A stretch of DNA of 31,363 nt from a virus. The translations under genes and the position numbers were made by a program. The stretch covers positions 1-31,363 of the IMG/VR virus record IMGVR_UViG_3300020394_000061; one strand, given 5' to 3'. Positions 7,764 through 17,814 of this stretch are shown here, in pieces. Positions within the stretch are counted from its first letter, which is position 1, and the number at the start of each line of letters is the position of its first letter. The notes beneath the pieces were generated by a model. The model ran no database searches, was not told where the DNA came from, and saw nothing but the letters and a program-made list of their open reading frames with translations.

Positions 7764-10700
7764 ATGGAAGAAAATCAAGTTATCGAGTCAAATGTAATCT
7801 CCAAAGAGGATGAGGATGAAGAGGAAGAAGGTGGCTTTGATTTTGGTGGATATATCCCAAGCTATAAAAAACAAAATACTGATACAAATGTAGAAAAAGA
7901 AAAAAAGAAAGAAGTAATTAATAACGACAATAATGTAGAAGAATTTAGTCCAGAGGTCGTTAATGATGAGTCGGATGACACTCTTATAACTAGAGAAACA
8001 AATAAAGAACAATATCTAAAAGGTCTAGAGACAGGAAATGTAGATACTAAAAAACATTTCTTTTTTACCAACATTGAATACGCTCCAGAACATTTAAAAG
8101 GACAAAAGCATTGGAGAAATAGTCTTGGTGATTTTTTAAGAATGACAGATAGGGCTGGTATGGCTGCTGCACAGAATTTAACCAATACAGCACAAGATCT
8201 ATTAAGAATGGATATGCCAGCATCTATGGCTGAAGTTTTATCTGGCGACCCATTATCAGCTGGAATGATGCTTTTTAAAGGAATTAAGTCTGGTATACAA
8301 AATAAAAGTTGGGTTGATTTTTTCGATGAACTAGGTTACAGGGCAGGGTCAAACAAGATGAGCTTATTAGATGCTCTTGGTAGTTCTGGAGGAGAAGTTA
8401 AAAACTATCAAATGTTTGACGCAATATCAGCAGAAGATCGAATGAAAGGCATTGATTATGGTTTATTCGGCATGCCTTCTTTAACCGAATTAAGTGGTGG
8501 CTATCCAGTACGAGATACAGGTAGACCATTTGCAGATGGTGTAACTAACTTCTTAGGGGATGGTATTCCATTTTTTGCAATAGTAGCAGGGATAATGGCT
8601 GAACCTACGCCAGCTGGTGAAATTGTTTTTGCTAAAAAATCTTTGGCAACGCTTAAAGCTAAAAGTCCAGCATTTAAAACTTTTTACAATATGGTGTCAA
8701 GAGATTTGCTTGGCAAAGGAATGAAAGGAATAGGTGGTCAAACAATTAAAAACGTCACAAAATTTACTGTTAAAGAAGGCTTAAAAGGTTCTACAGCTGG
8801 TGCTATAGCTGAAGCATTTGTAGGTAATCCATATCAAGATTTAGGTTTAGACCCTATCTTGCCTGATTTTTTAGATGTTGGTAACAGGGTAGACGACACT
8901 TATATAGAGGCAAAAATTAAGTCAATGATTATATCTGAAGTATTTTTAGGGCCACTATTTGGTATTGGTATGGGTGGATTAGGCGTAGCAGCCAGACCAA
9001 TAACAGAACCTATAGGAAGAGTTTTTACAGCATTTAAAGGACATCAAAATAAAAAACAAGCATTAAACGATGCTATGAAATATATTTCTGGCATTAATAA
9101 AAAAGCTAACCAGTTTAAAGGAGAAAGAAGAAATCACTTAGCCGTTGCATATAAGTTAGACATGCTTAAGCAAGTACTTGATGAAGGAGAAAAAAAGATT
9201 GTTGAGCCAGCTTTAAACTATATAGTTGACAGTACAATCGTAAGAAAGGCAGCTGAAAGTCTTGGTTTTGTTTATAGAGAAATAGATGAAGTACAAAGAG
9301 AAATTGACAATATTAAGGTTAAAAACAATACAGTTACTACAGAACAAGTTACTAGAGATACGCAACTTAACTTAGAAAAAAATAAAATAAGAGATGAAGT
9401 TCGTGCGACTAATAAAGAAGGTAGAAAGAAAACTAAACTATACGAAGAGTTAGCTAGCGAAAAAGCTAGGATAAAAGAGCTAGAGGAAAGGTTATTAGAA
9501 TTAGAAAAGAAATTAGAAAATGGCAAAAATAATTTTGTAAAAGGTATTAATAAGGCTGAGAAATCAGAAAAAGATTTAATCACTTCGATGATTCTTGACA
9601 ATCAAGTTAGAACTACGCAAGAGATTTCTGCATACGAGAAGTTAGGTGTAGGGTCTGGAGCTAGACCAAAAACTCCACTAGAAGTGCAAAGAATTAATCC
9701 TAATGAAATTGATATTAGGCCAGAGCTATTTCAAATAAAAGAATCAGGTAGGTATAACCCTAAAGGCGTAAGTGGGTCTTTAGCTGACCAAAAAGAATTT
9801 GACTCTAGATTTGCTGGTGTAATTAGTGTTTGGAAAGATGAGACTGGTGAAATTGGACAGGCTGGAAAGCTATATGTAATTGATGGCCACAACAGATTAG
9901 ATTTAGCTAAACGATCTCAAGTACCAGAAATAAATGCACAAATAATACAAGCACCTGATAAAGATGCCGCTATTGTTGAAGCTGCAATTATTAATATTAA
10001 CTCATATAACTACGAGCAAAAGGGTGCAGTCGCAGCTATTGATGTGGCTAAAATTATAAGAATACAAGGTATAAGACCTTTGATGGAGTCAGGTCTTGGA
10101 GCTAAAAAGAAAATTGTTTTAGAAGGGTTGCAGCTGTCAAGATTACCAGATTTTTTATTTAATAAATTACTTAGAGGAGAGATTGGCCAGCCAAAAGGTT
10201 TAGCTTATGGCTCTGCTGAAATACCACAGCAATCCATAACAGATGTATATAAAGCAATAGAAAAGAGCAATCCTTCTATAGATAAGATTAAACAAGCCGT
10301 ATTAATGGCAAGTGAAGCTACAGAGGTAAATGACGATGCACAAGGCGTTATTCCAGCATTTGCAGATTATTTAAAAACAACTAACGCAAAAGAATTATTA
10401 GAAATTAGAACACAAATTGCAAGTCAGTTAAGGAAAAAACTTACAAGGTTAAGAGCGGTAGGTACTAAGGATAAAAAAGCTGGTGTTGAGCAAGTTGCTG
10501 GTAATAAAATTAATTTACAAAACACTCAAGACGCTTTATTAATTGCACAAAAAACAGTTGATTTATTTAATGCTGTTGCTGCATCTGGAGGTAGAACTAC
10601 AGAAATAATAAAAGAACTAGCAGCACAAGTTAAAGGTAAAAATGCCAGTCGTTTAGTCTCTGACAACTTAGAAAGAATACAAGATGCTTTGCAATTAGAA

Positions 10701-13700
10701 AACAAACCTTTATTTAAAGGGTCTGAAGTTGTTAGACATCAACAAGAGATTGATAAAACCAGATTAGAGACTTTAGAAAATATGCAATCTGAAACTCAAC
10801 AGAAAACATATAACAACGAAGAGCTCGAAGCATTATCAAATGAACCAGCATTTAAAGAGCAAGTAGAAAACTTAGGAGATGGTCAAAGAGATAGTATAGA
10901 AAATCAGCTAAAAACTAAGGGTGTTGTTACAAATAACCCTAGCAATATAGAAGGTAGGTCTTTATCTCCTTTAGTTACAAATCCCAAAGCAAGAGTATTT
11001 CCAGAATATTTTGAAGGTTCTGACCAAAACTTATTAAAAAATGCCATAGACATGGCTGGGAATGTACAGAAATTTAGTAATTTTGAATTACAAGATGCAG
11101 TCGAAAGAACAAAAAGATTTAAGCTTACAAGCAAACAAATTAAAAACATACAGGCAAAGAAAGCAAAGTTTGAAAAAGCAAATGCAGTATACGAAGAATT
11201 AGATAAACAGATACAGGATTTACTTGAAGGCAAAGGCAAGCAAGGTAATCTTATCGAGCTAGACCCAGACAAGGCTGAAACAGAGCTAGACAAGTTAATG
11301 GCTGCAAGGGAAGCCGCTGATAAGGAACGTGCAAAGTTTGTAGATGAAAGACTTTCAATGCACTCTGACCATATGAAGTTAGTGTCAGAATTAGAGACTA
11401 GAAAGAAAGACCCACAGTTAAATAGAGTATCTAATGCTAGAGAAGAATCACTAGCTAGAAAAACAGAAAGAGAGAAAAACAAAGAGATAGTAGATCTTAA
11501 AAAGGCTATTGATTTCAAAAAGAATAGAGGAGACTACAAAACTAAAAAAGGCTATAACCTTGATGAAGCACAAAAAATAGATAATTTTACTTTTGCCCAA
11601 TATGGTGCAGAGTTAGAAGGTAAGGTCGATAATCAAGGTAAAGCTTATGGAAGATTTTATTTTGGCAAACCAGCACCTAGATTTAATAATGAAGTTATTA
11701 ATTTTGTAAATGATTTAGATATAGCTATATATACAGTTGGAAAACAAATAGCAAATGGTACATCAAGAGCTAGTAAGTCGCATTATAAATATGTTGAATT
11801 ATTATCAGATCTAGGATTAACCAACAATCAAATACTTACAAGATACAGGGAAATTGTAGAAGAATTAAGATCTGGAATATTTGATATAGAACCTTCACAA
11901 AACTATTACTCAAGCAAACTGTTAAGAGTAATTAGCGATATGGACAAAGGTATGACAGATATAGCTGGCCGCTATGATTACAATATTGACCCAGAAGATA
12001 TAATTACAGGCAGAGTTAACAAAGCTAAGAAAGAATTAGACGAGAAAATACTAAAAGAATACAAAGACGTTACTAACCCTAAACGACCAGATGAATTAGG
12101 CCCAAGAGAGAATAATGATTTTTATGAATTAATAGAGTATGAAGGGGGAGAGCTAGGTACGGAAGAAATATATTTAAGTTTGGCTGGTACTAGCAGAGCA
12201 GAAATACAAGGCTTAATGCAAGAAGTTGAAAAAATATCTGGTATTGATTTTAAATTAGTATCTGACCCTATAATTACTAAGCATAATGCTAAGAGTGCCG
12301 CAGCCTATGGAGTTCCAGTAGGTACAAAAATAGCTGCTAGAGGTTTCTATAGAGCAGGGCAAGACCCACTTAAAGACTTAATAGTTGTATCTATGATACA
12401 TGGTCAGGATTTTGCTAACTTTAGTGCTATATCTCAGACTGCATATCACGAATCATTCCATAGATTATTCCAAAGATATTTTACTAAGCAAGAACATGCG
12501 TTACTTAAGGGTGCTGAAAAACAATTAAGAGAGTTAGCTGCTTTAGTTAAACCTAAGATGCACGATAAGATTATGGGAATTAATGGATACAAGCCATTAT
12601 CTTTCGAGGAAGTTGTTACTACAGCTGCATCTGGTTACAAAGAGGCATTAACTGTATACGACAAGAAAGTTGGTAAATGGGGCAAGGTATTAGATAAAGT
12701 GTATGACATGGTAGTAAGAGTTAAAAACTTCTTACAGGGCAAAGGATTTAGAACTTGGCAAGATTTATTTGACGATTCTTACTCAGGCAAAATTGCCGCT
12801 AGAGGTATGACTCCAGAAGGAGCAAAGCTAGGTACTGTAGGAACAGATGAAACAATGTTTGAAATAGATGCAGATGAATTAAATAATTTATTTACTGACA
12901 ACTTAGAAGGATTAGCTGACGGCTCGTTATCTATAGAAGAAGTAATGAGTAATGTAAGACGACCATTAATTAATAGAAAGTGGCAAACAAAGGGAGCTAA
13001 GTTTTATATTCCTACATCAAACAAGAATTTTATAACAGCAAATAAAACCATTAACCAAGCTATGGATAACATGGTCGATGCAATCATGCAGCCCAACCAA
13101 GAGTTTCCAGAACTACCAGCAATAAATACACAGCAGCTTATTAACGAAGGTATGGCTTTGATAGAGGATATAGATGGAAATGTAGATGAAGTAATGAAAA
13201 TCTTTAGAAAAGTAACTAAGGGAGATCAATTTGCACAGCAAGACTTAGCAACATTTATGGCAGTCAAGATGATGAGAGATGGCAATAATGAAATGTTTAG
13301 TGTGGCAGCTTTAAATTATATGCAAGATAAAAGCCCACAAAATGCACAACTATTGCTAGCAACTTTTGAAGATGCAACAAAATTAAATCAAGCATACGCA
13401 AAATGGGGTAGAGCATCAGGTCAAAGATTATCTCTGATGGGTAAAGATGTAAGACTAAATGAAGCTCAAGTATCTATAGAGTTTATGTCGAAACAAAGAA
13501 ATGTTCGATTAACTGGTGAAATAAAATCTATAGAAGATGCTTTAGAAAATGGAATTAAGCCTACAGATCAAGGTTTAGGAGAAGGAGCATATTTTACATC
13601 AAGCGAAGTACCAGTTACTGGCGACCCTTCGATAGAGAAAACACTTATAGGTACTACTGAAAGAACTAACATTATTGATGCAGCTGAAGCTGGAGTAAAT

Positions 13701-16700
13701 ATCAGACAAATTTTAAGCGATATGCAAGTTAATACAATAATTGGAGGAAAAGGTTTAAATGCTAAACAACGTAAAGCTATTGAAACTTTTATCAGAAATA
13801 ATGCAGCTGATGGAATAAGGATAAGAGGTGAAGAGATTGGACTCGAAGGCGATATTATTTACATTCCAGATGTACAAAGAGCAAATGATATTATTGGTTC
13901 AAAGGTTGCACCAGCACCAGAAGCCGAGCAAAAAGTTACATATAACAGAGAGACATTCCAAGCAGCTTTAGCTGATGGCAAAAACGTATTAGCTGAAGCT
14001 TTAGATAAAGAAACTTATGACAGCATATTGAATGGAACTCCTAATGATGAAGCAAGAAGAATTTTGCAAGCATTATCCGAAATAAATCCATATTTAACAG
14101 ACCCTGACAATGGGGCAAGAATAATGAGGCATATCAATAAATATTTACAAGAAGCACCAAAACCAATGAAAGCTAGCAGTATTGTTGCTGCATTTAGAAA
14201 TTTCATATTTTTAGGAATAAAAACATTTACTAAGGTTGCAGTTGGTAGTAACTATCGAGCAGTCATGCTTCCTTTTAATAAACAGATTGGAGCAGGGATT
14301 TCAGCCTTACCAGCAATGGGAGGCAAGATGAATGACGATATATTTATGGCACAACAAAGACAGGCATTGCAAGGTTTAAATGGCTACATAAGATCGCAAA
14401 AACATTTATTCCAGTCTTTATATTTGGCGATGAACGCTTTTAAGCATGACACTAACTTTGGAAATATAGGTAGAGGTCAGTATGAAAAAGGCTTGGCAGA
14501 AGGAAAAATGAAATTATTTGAGGTCGAAAATCAAACAGACCTACCAGCTAATGTCGAGTTAGAGCCAAGACAAAAAATAATAGAGAAAGCAAAAGGTGAT
14601 GAATGGTGGTTAAGTCCAGATAGTGGTGCATTGCAAATATTTACTAAAAGAGTTTTAAATACATTTGGAACAGCAAGTAGCCGTATGTTCTCAGCACTTG
14701 ATACTCTCATCACCTCTGGTTCAGCTATAGCCCAAGAAGAAATAAGACATATAGAAATGATTATGTTTGATTATGTAAAAAGAGGAATAGATATTACTGA
14801 CCCCAAAGTATTTAGAGAGATTGAATTAAGAGCAGAAGAGCTAACTAGAAAATCTATGCTAGACGTTGAGATGGCCAATGGAGATATTGTTAGAGGCGGC
14901 TTCTTTAATTCTGATAGCATGCAAAAAACATCTGATTATATAGCTTTTACTGACGATATAGTTGTTAAAAAAGATAAGAGAACAAGAGAATACGCTATTA
15001 GAAGAGCTAGGGAAAAAGGTATAACTGACCCTATGGAACTGCATCGTTTTGTAGAAGAGTACATGCAACTAGCCGACCCAGCTAGTGGAAGTGTAGATAC
15101 AACAGCAGCTAACGAATTATTACCTGATGTAGCCAGAGAAAGAATGTTACCTTTTACTGGTAACAATTCAATGGGTGGTATAGATGCTTTTCCCTCTAAA
15201 GCTTTAAATGCCATACCTTATGGTATTCAGAAAACACAACAATACATTCCTTTAACTGGGCTTATGTTCCCTGTAAACAGAACTCCAACAAACATTATTA
15301 AGGGTTTGCTTAGACAGTTACCTATAACTGCTCCTATAGTTGACAGTTTTTGGAGAGATATAAATTCAGAAGATTTATTTGTAAGAGAAAATGCTATTGG
15401 AGAAATGGTTACTGGTACAGTCATAACAGGTCTTGGAGCATCTCTTATAGCATCTGGACAAATACAAGTAACTGGTGGATATGGTTTTAACAGGCAAAGA
15501 AGAGAAATGATGATGGAGCAAAGACGACCAGCATGGAGTATAAGGTTTAGAAAGGGTGACGGCACATATAGTGAGTGGTTTAGTCTTGAAGCTTTTGACG
15601 TACTTGGTAGTTTGCTTTCTATCTCAGCAACTTATAAAGATATGCTTGAGCAAATGCCAATAGAAGATTATATGCCAATAGATTATGACTCGACTAGAGG
15701 TTTATCTGGTCAGAAACTGGATAATGAAATACAAAGATTGCAAGACGTATCAATCGTAGCTGCTGCTCATTTTCTTAGATACTACAAAGCTGCTGAAAAG
15801 ACAGTAACAAGTGTAGTAGGTGGTCAGCTAGATAAAGCATTATTCCAAAACTTAAATAAACTTTTAAAAATACTTAGGGATTTAAGTAAGGGTAATACTG
15901 ATATGACTAACTATTATTCTGGAGCTAGAAGACCTGAGAGTGATTATGCCAGACAAATTGGTACTGGCTTATTAATACCGCAATTCTTAAAAGCATTTAG
16001 ACGAGGTGTTGATAATAAAAGAAGAGTTTACGAAGACAGCGATTTACCAAGTATGTTTGGTTTTATAGATAATACATTTAAGGAAATAGGTACACAGTTA
16101 CCATTTTTAAGCTACTTGTTTGACCCTGCAATAGATGAAATTACTGGTATGCCTATGACTTATTCAAGTTCTTATGATTGGTATAGAGTATCAAATCCAT
16201 TGCATAGAGGTATATTATCTATGCTTAATCCAATGGAAGCATTTACACCAACACAAGAAAAAGATTCTGGTATGGCTGGTGTTATTTATAAAGAATTAAA
16301 TAGACTACATGGCAAAGGTGCGTATCCACGATTTATCTCCAGAAATATATTAAGTAATATTGGCGACCCATTAGATGATAAAGAATTTAATAATTTCAAA
16401 CGAATATTTACATCTGAAAAACTTGACTTCTTTGGTATTGGCCAGCCTATGACATTCCAAGAAGCATTGTATTACTTAATTACACAAGATGAGAAGTATT
16501 CTTTAATGCGTGACGTTAACCCTGCTTTAGTCGCTACTTCACAAAATGTTACTGAATTTGGCCAAGTAGCTAGAAAATTCCCAGAGCGTATATCGAATGA
16601 AAGAGAGCTAACTAAATTATCTAGAATAAAAGAAATAGCGAAATTTTATAAAGAACATGCTATAAAGGTTTATACACAAAATACACAAGGAAGCGGCAAG

Positions 16701-16823
16701 CAAATTAGTAACTCAATTAAATACATGGAAGATAAGGAGAAGAGATTAGCCAACAGAGATAGCTTACCAACTTACGGAGTTGATGTTAGTCTTAATGAAT
16801 GGAGGGAAATTATTAATTCCTAG
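7764..16823 (+). CDS. Giant internal/ejection protein (gp16 position) with polyvalent-protein domains
   Basis: At 3019 residues (roughly 330 kDa) it is over twice T7 gp16 (1318) and fills 29% of the window. Visible parts in order: an acidic low-complexity head (residues 1-75); helical and Gly/Ala-rich segments; a coiled coil at about 490-620; a ParB/DdrB-like domain at about 640-960 with VIDGHNRLDLAKR (D707-GHNR-711); a second coiled coil at about 1120-1260; an HExxH zincin-like motif H1562-E-S-F-H1566 followed by the QGKGFRTWQDLFDDSYSGKI tail that accompanies such peptidases; a possible ADP-ribosyltransferase-like GEGAYFTSS at 1939-1947; and a gp16-like C-terminal third with NRTPTNIIKG and a hydrophobic segment near 2535-2565. 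The lytic transglycosylase domain at the T7 gp16 N-terminus is not seen. It is most likely packaged inside the head and ejected. GGAG stands 10 bases before the start. Gp16 role: position and C-terminus; effector activities: inference from motifs. Confidence 0.85.
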   Translation: MEENQVIESNVISKEDEDEEEEGGFDFGGYIPSYKKQNTDTNVEKEKKKEVINNDNNVEEFSPEVVNDESDDTLITRETNKEQYLKGLETGNVDTKKHFFFTNIEYAPEHLKGQKHWRNSLGDFLRMTDRAGMAAAQNLTNTAQDLLRMDMPASMAEVLSGDPLSAGMMLFKGIKSGIQNKSWVDFFDELGYRAGSNKMSLLDALGSSGGEVKNYQMFDAISAEDRMKGIDYGLFGMPSLTELSGGYPVRDTGRPFADGVTNFLGDGIPFFAIVAGIMAEPTPAGEIVFAKKSLATLKAKSPAFKTFYNMVSRDLLGKGMKGIGGQTIKNVTKFTVKEGLKGSTAGAIAEAFVGNPYQDLGLDPILPDFLDVGNRVDDTYIEAKIKSMIISEVFLGPLFGIGMGGLGVAARPITEPIGRVFTAFKGHQNKKQALNDAMKYISGINKKANQFKGERRNHLAVAYKLDMLKQVLDEGEKKIVEPALNYIVDSTIVRKAAESLGFVYREIDEVQREIDNIKVKNNTVTTEQVTRDTQLNLEKNKIRDEVRATNKEGRKKTKLYEELASEKARIKELEERLLELEKKLENGKNNFVKGINKAEKSEKDLITSMILDNQVRTTQEISAYEKLGVGSGARPKTPLEVQRINPNEIDIRPELFQIKESGRYNPKGVSGSLADQKEFDSRFAGVISVWKDETGEIGQAGKLYVIDGHNRLDLAKRSQVPEINAQIIQAPDKDAAIVEAAIININSYNYEQKGAVAAIDVAKIIRIQGIRPLMESGLGAKKKIVLEGLQLSRLPDFLFNKLLRGEIGQPKGLAYGSAEIPQQSITDVYKAIEKSNPSIDKIKQAVLMASEATEVNDDAQGVIPAFADYLKTTNAKELLEIRTQIASQLRKKLTRLRAVGTKDKKAGVEQVAGNKINLQNTQDALLIAQKTVDLFNAVAASGGRTTEIIKELAAQVKGKNASRLVSDNLERIQDALQLENKPLFKGSEVVRHQQEIDKTRLETLENMQSETQQKTYNNEELEALSNEPAFKEQVENLGDGQRDSIENQLKTKGVVTNNPSNIEGRSLSPLVTNPKARVFPEYFEGSDQNLLKNAIDMAGNVQKFSNFELQDAVERTKRFKLTSKQIKNIQAKKAKFEKANAVYEELDKQIQDLLEGKGKQGNLIELDPDKAETELDKLMAAREAADKERAKFVDERLSMHSDHMKLVSELETRKKDPQLNRVSNAREESLARKTEREKNKEIVDLKKAIDFKKNRGDYKTKKGYNLDEAQKIDNFTFAQYGAELEGKVDNQGKAYGRFYFGKPAPRFNNEVINFVNDLDIAIYTVGKQIANGTSRASKSHYKYVELLSDLGLTNNQILTRYREIVEELRSGIFDIEPSQNYYSSKLLRVISDMDKGMTDIAGRYDYNIDPEDIITGRVNKAKKELDEKILKEYKDVTNPKRPDELGPRENNDFYELIEYEGGELGTEEIYLSLAGTSRAEIQGLMQEVEKISGIDFKLVSDPIITKHNAKSAAAYGVPVGTKIAARGFYRAGQDPLKDLIVVSMIHGQDFANFSAISQTAYHESFHRLFQRYFTKQEHALLKGAEKQLRELAALVKPKMHDKIMGINGYKPLSFEEVVTTAASGYKEALTVYDKKVGKWGKVLDKVYDMVVRVKNFLQGKGFRTWQDLFDDSYSGKIAARGMTPEGAKLGTVGTDETMFEIDADELNNLFTDNLEGLADGSLSIEEVMSNVRRPLINRKWQTKGAKFYIPTSNKNFITANKTINQAMDNMVDAIMQPNQEFPELPAINTQQLINEGMALIEDIDGNVDEVMKIFRKVTKGDQFAQQDLATFMAVKMMRDGNNEMFSVAALNYMQDKSPQNAQLLLATFEDATKLNQAYAKWGRASGQRLSLMGKDVRLNEAQVSIEFMSKQRNVRLTGEIKSIEDALENGIKPTDQGLGEGAYFTSSEVPVTGDPSIEKTLIGTTERTNIIDAAEAGVNIRQILSDMQVNTIIGGKGLNAKQRKAIETFIRNNAADGIRIRGEEIGLEGDIIYIPDVQRANDIIGSKVAPAPEAEQKVTYNRETFQAALADGKNVLAEALDKETYDSILNGTPNDEARRILQALSEINPYLTDPDNGARIMRHINKYLQEAPKPMKASSIVAAFRNFIFLGIKTFTKVAVGSNYRAVMLPFNKQIGAGISALPAMGGKMNDDIFMAQQRQALQGLNGYIRSQKHLFQSLYLAMNAFKHDTNFGNIGRGQYEKGLAEGKMKLFEVENQTDLPANVELEPRQKIIEKAKGDEWWLSPDSGALQIFTKRVLNTFGTASSRMFSALDTLITSGSAIAQEEIRHIEMIMFDYVKRGIDITDPKVFREIELRAEELTRKSMLDVEMANGDIVRGGFFNSDSMQKTSDYIAFTDDIVVKKDKRTREYAIRRAREKGITDPMELHRFVEEYMQLADPASGSVDTTAANELLPDVARERMLPFTGNNSMGGIDAFPSKALNAIPYGIQKTQQYIPLTGLMFPVNRTPTNIIKGLLRQLPITAPIVDSFWRDINSEDLFVRENAIGEMVTGTVITGLGASLIASGQIQVTGGYGFNRQRREMMMEQRRPAWSIRFRKGDGTYSEWFSLEAFDVLGSLLSISATYKDMLEQMPIEDYMPIDYDSTRGLSGQKLDNEIQRLQDVSIVAAAHFLRYYKAAEKTVTSVVGGQLDKALFQNLNKLLKILRDLSKGNTDMTNYYSGARRPESDYARQIGTGLLIPQFLKAFRRGVDNKRRVYEDSDLPSMFGFIDNTFKEIGTQLPFLSYLFDPAIDEITGMPMTYSSSYDWYRVSNPLHRGILSMLNPMEAFTPTQEKDSGMAGVIYKELNRLHGKGAYPRFISRNILSNIGDPLDDKEFNNFKRIFTSEKLDFFGIGQPMTFQEALYYLITQDEKYSLMRDVNPALVATSQNVTEFGQVARKFPERISNERELTKLSRIKEIAKFYKEHAIKVYTQNTQGSGKQISNSIKYMEDKEKRLANRDSLPTYGVDVSLNEWREIINS

Positions 16824-16825
16824 CT

Positions 16826-17812
16826 ATGCCTTTTGCTCAATTTAAAGGTACTGGTGACAGTACAACAGTACAATTCCAGATACCATTTCCTTACGTCAAA
16901 AAAGACCACATTATCGTATCGCTCGATCAGGTAGCCAACACAAACTTTACCTATATCAATGATACGACTATTGTTTTTTCTCCTTTAAATTCAGTAGCTA
17001 CAGCTACGCAAGAAACATCTGGAGCTCCAAAAACAGGAGTAGAAATAATTATTAGTAGAGAAACGCCATTGCTTAATGCGTTGGTTGATTTTGTTGACGG
17101 CTCTACTCTTACAGCTGCTGACCTCGATACAGCTGTATTGCAGTTGCTATATGGATTACAAGAGGCAAAAGACGATACAGACGCTGGTATTAACTTCACA
17201 CCTGTAGGACTAGATGCAAGTAATAACCCAATAATTAATGTTCAAGACCCTACAAATCCACAAGACGCTACAACTAAAAAATATGTAGATGACAATATTG
17301 CTGGTTTTCTTAAGACAGATGGCTCTGTACCTATGGTCGGAGACTTTAATGCTGGTGGTAAAAAAATAACTAATGTACAAACAGCGACACAAGATACAGA
17401 CGCAGTTAATTTATTACAACTTAATCAAGGTATATCTACAGCAAATACGGCTCAAAATGCAGCAGCCCAATCAGCAGATGAGGCTGAAGATTTTAGGGAT
17501 GAAACTAAAGTCTTTAGGGATGAAGCTGAAACCTTTAAAGATAGTGCAGCAGCTTCGGCTGTTACGGCAGTTAATTTAGCTCGTAGGTCAGTATTTGTAG
17601 GTTTTAAAAAGCTAAGTGACGGAACATTGCAAATGACATATAATGAGGCCAGCGATACAACTGTTTACAAAGCAGAAGACTTCGTGCAAAATGGGGCTAG
17701 TCATGCCTACTTTTTAGGCGAAGATGTATTATCTACTACTGCTCCAAACGCCCCTAAGTTTTCGATTTCAAATTATCAAATGCTTAGAGGACATTTAGTT
17801 CTTGACATTTAA
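16826..17812 (+). CDS. Tail fibre protein with T7 gp17 N-terminal domain
   Basis: 328 residues; T7 gp17 has 553. Residues 1-120 match the T7 tail-fibre N-terminal domain that anchors fibres to gp11/gp12: FAQFKGTGDSTTVQFQIPFPYV at the start, then PLLNALVDFVDGSTLTAADLDTA and LQLLYGLQEAKD. Next is a phage-fibre repeat region (ATTKKYVDDNI, DGSVPMVGDFNAGGKKITNV, QDTDAVNLLQL), then a heptad-like Ala/Glu-rich coiled coil (about 205-250) with near-repeats DFRDE, VFRDE, TFKD. The short C-terminal part (255-328) is probably not the receptor-binding tip, since a 1084-residue fibre follows two bases later. It likely serves as the adaptor that carries the larger fibre. Confidence 0.88.
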   Translation: MPFAQFKGTGDSTTVQFQIPFPYVKKDHIIVSLDQVANTNFTYINDTTIVFSPLNSVATATQETSGAPKTGVEIIISRETPLLNALVDFVDGSTLTAADLDTAVLQLLYGLQEAKDDTDAGINFTPVGLDASNNPIINVQDPTNPQDATTKKYVDDNIAGFLKTDGSVPMVGDFNAGGKKITNVQTATQDTDAVNLLQLNQGISTANTAQNAAAQSADEAEDFRDETKVFRDEAETFKDSAAASAVTAVNLARRSVFVGFKKLSDGTLQMTYNEASDTTVYKAEDFVQNGASHAYFLGEDVLSTTAPNAPKFSISNYQMLRGHLVLDI

Positions 17813-17814
17813 TT

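Noticed and set aside
10904-11518. Long antisense frame of 204 codons inside the giant gp16 gene
   Set aside because: Shadow of the coiled-coil region: Ser/Leu/Phe-rich as expected from the reverse of Lys/Glu-rich codons, no ribosome binding site, no protein pattern.
15227-15565. Antisense frames near 14859-15565 with hydrophobic stretches
   Set aside because: Lie wholly inside conserved gp16 C-terminal coding sequence; hydrophobicity is a by-product of the reverse strand.
17373-17579. 68-codon + strand frame inside gp17
   Set aside because: Out-of-frame shadow over the coiled-coil repeats; Gln/Leu/Lys repeats reflect the Ala/Glu repeats of the real frame.
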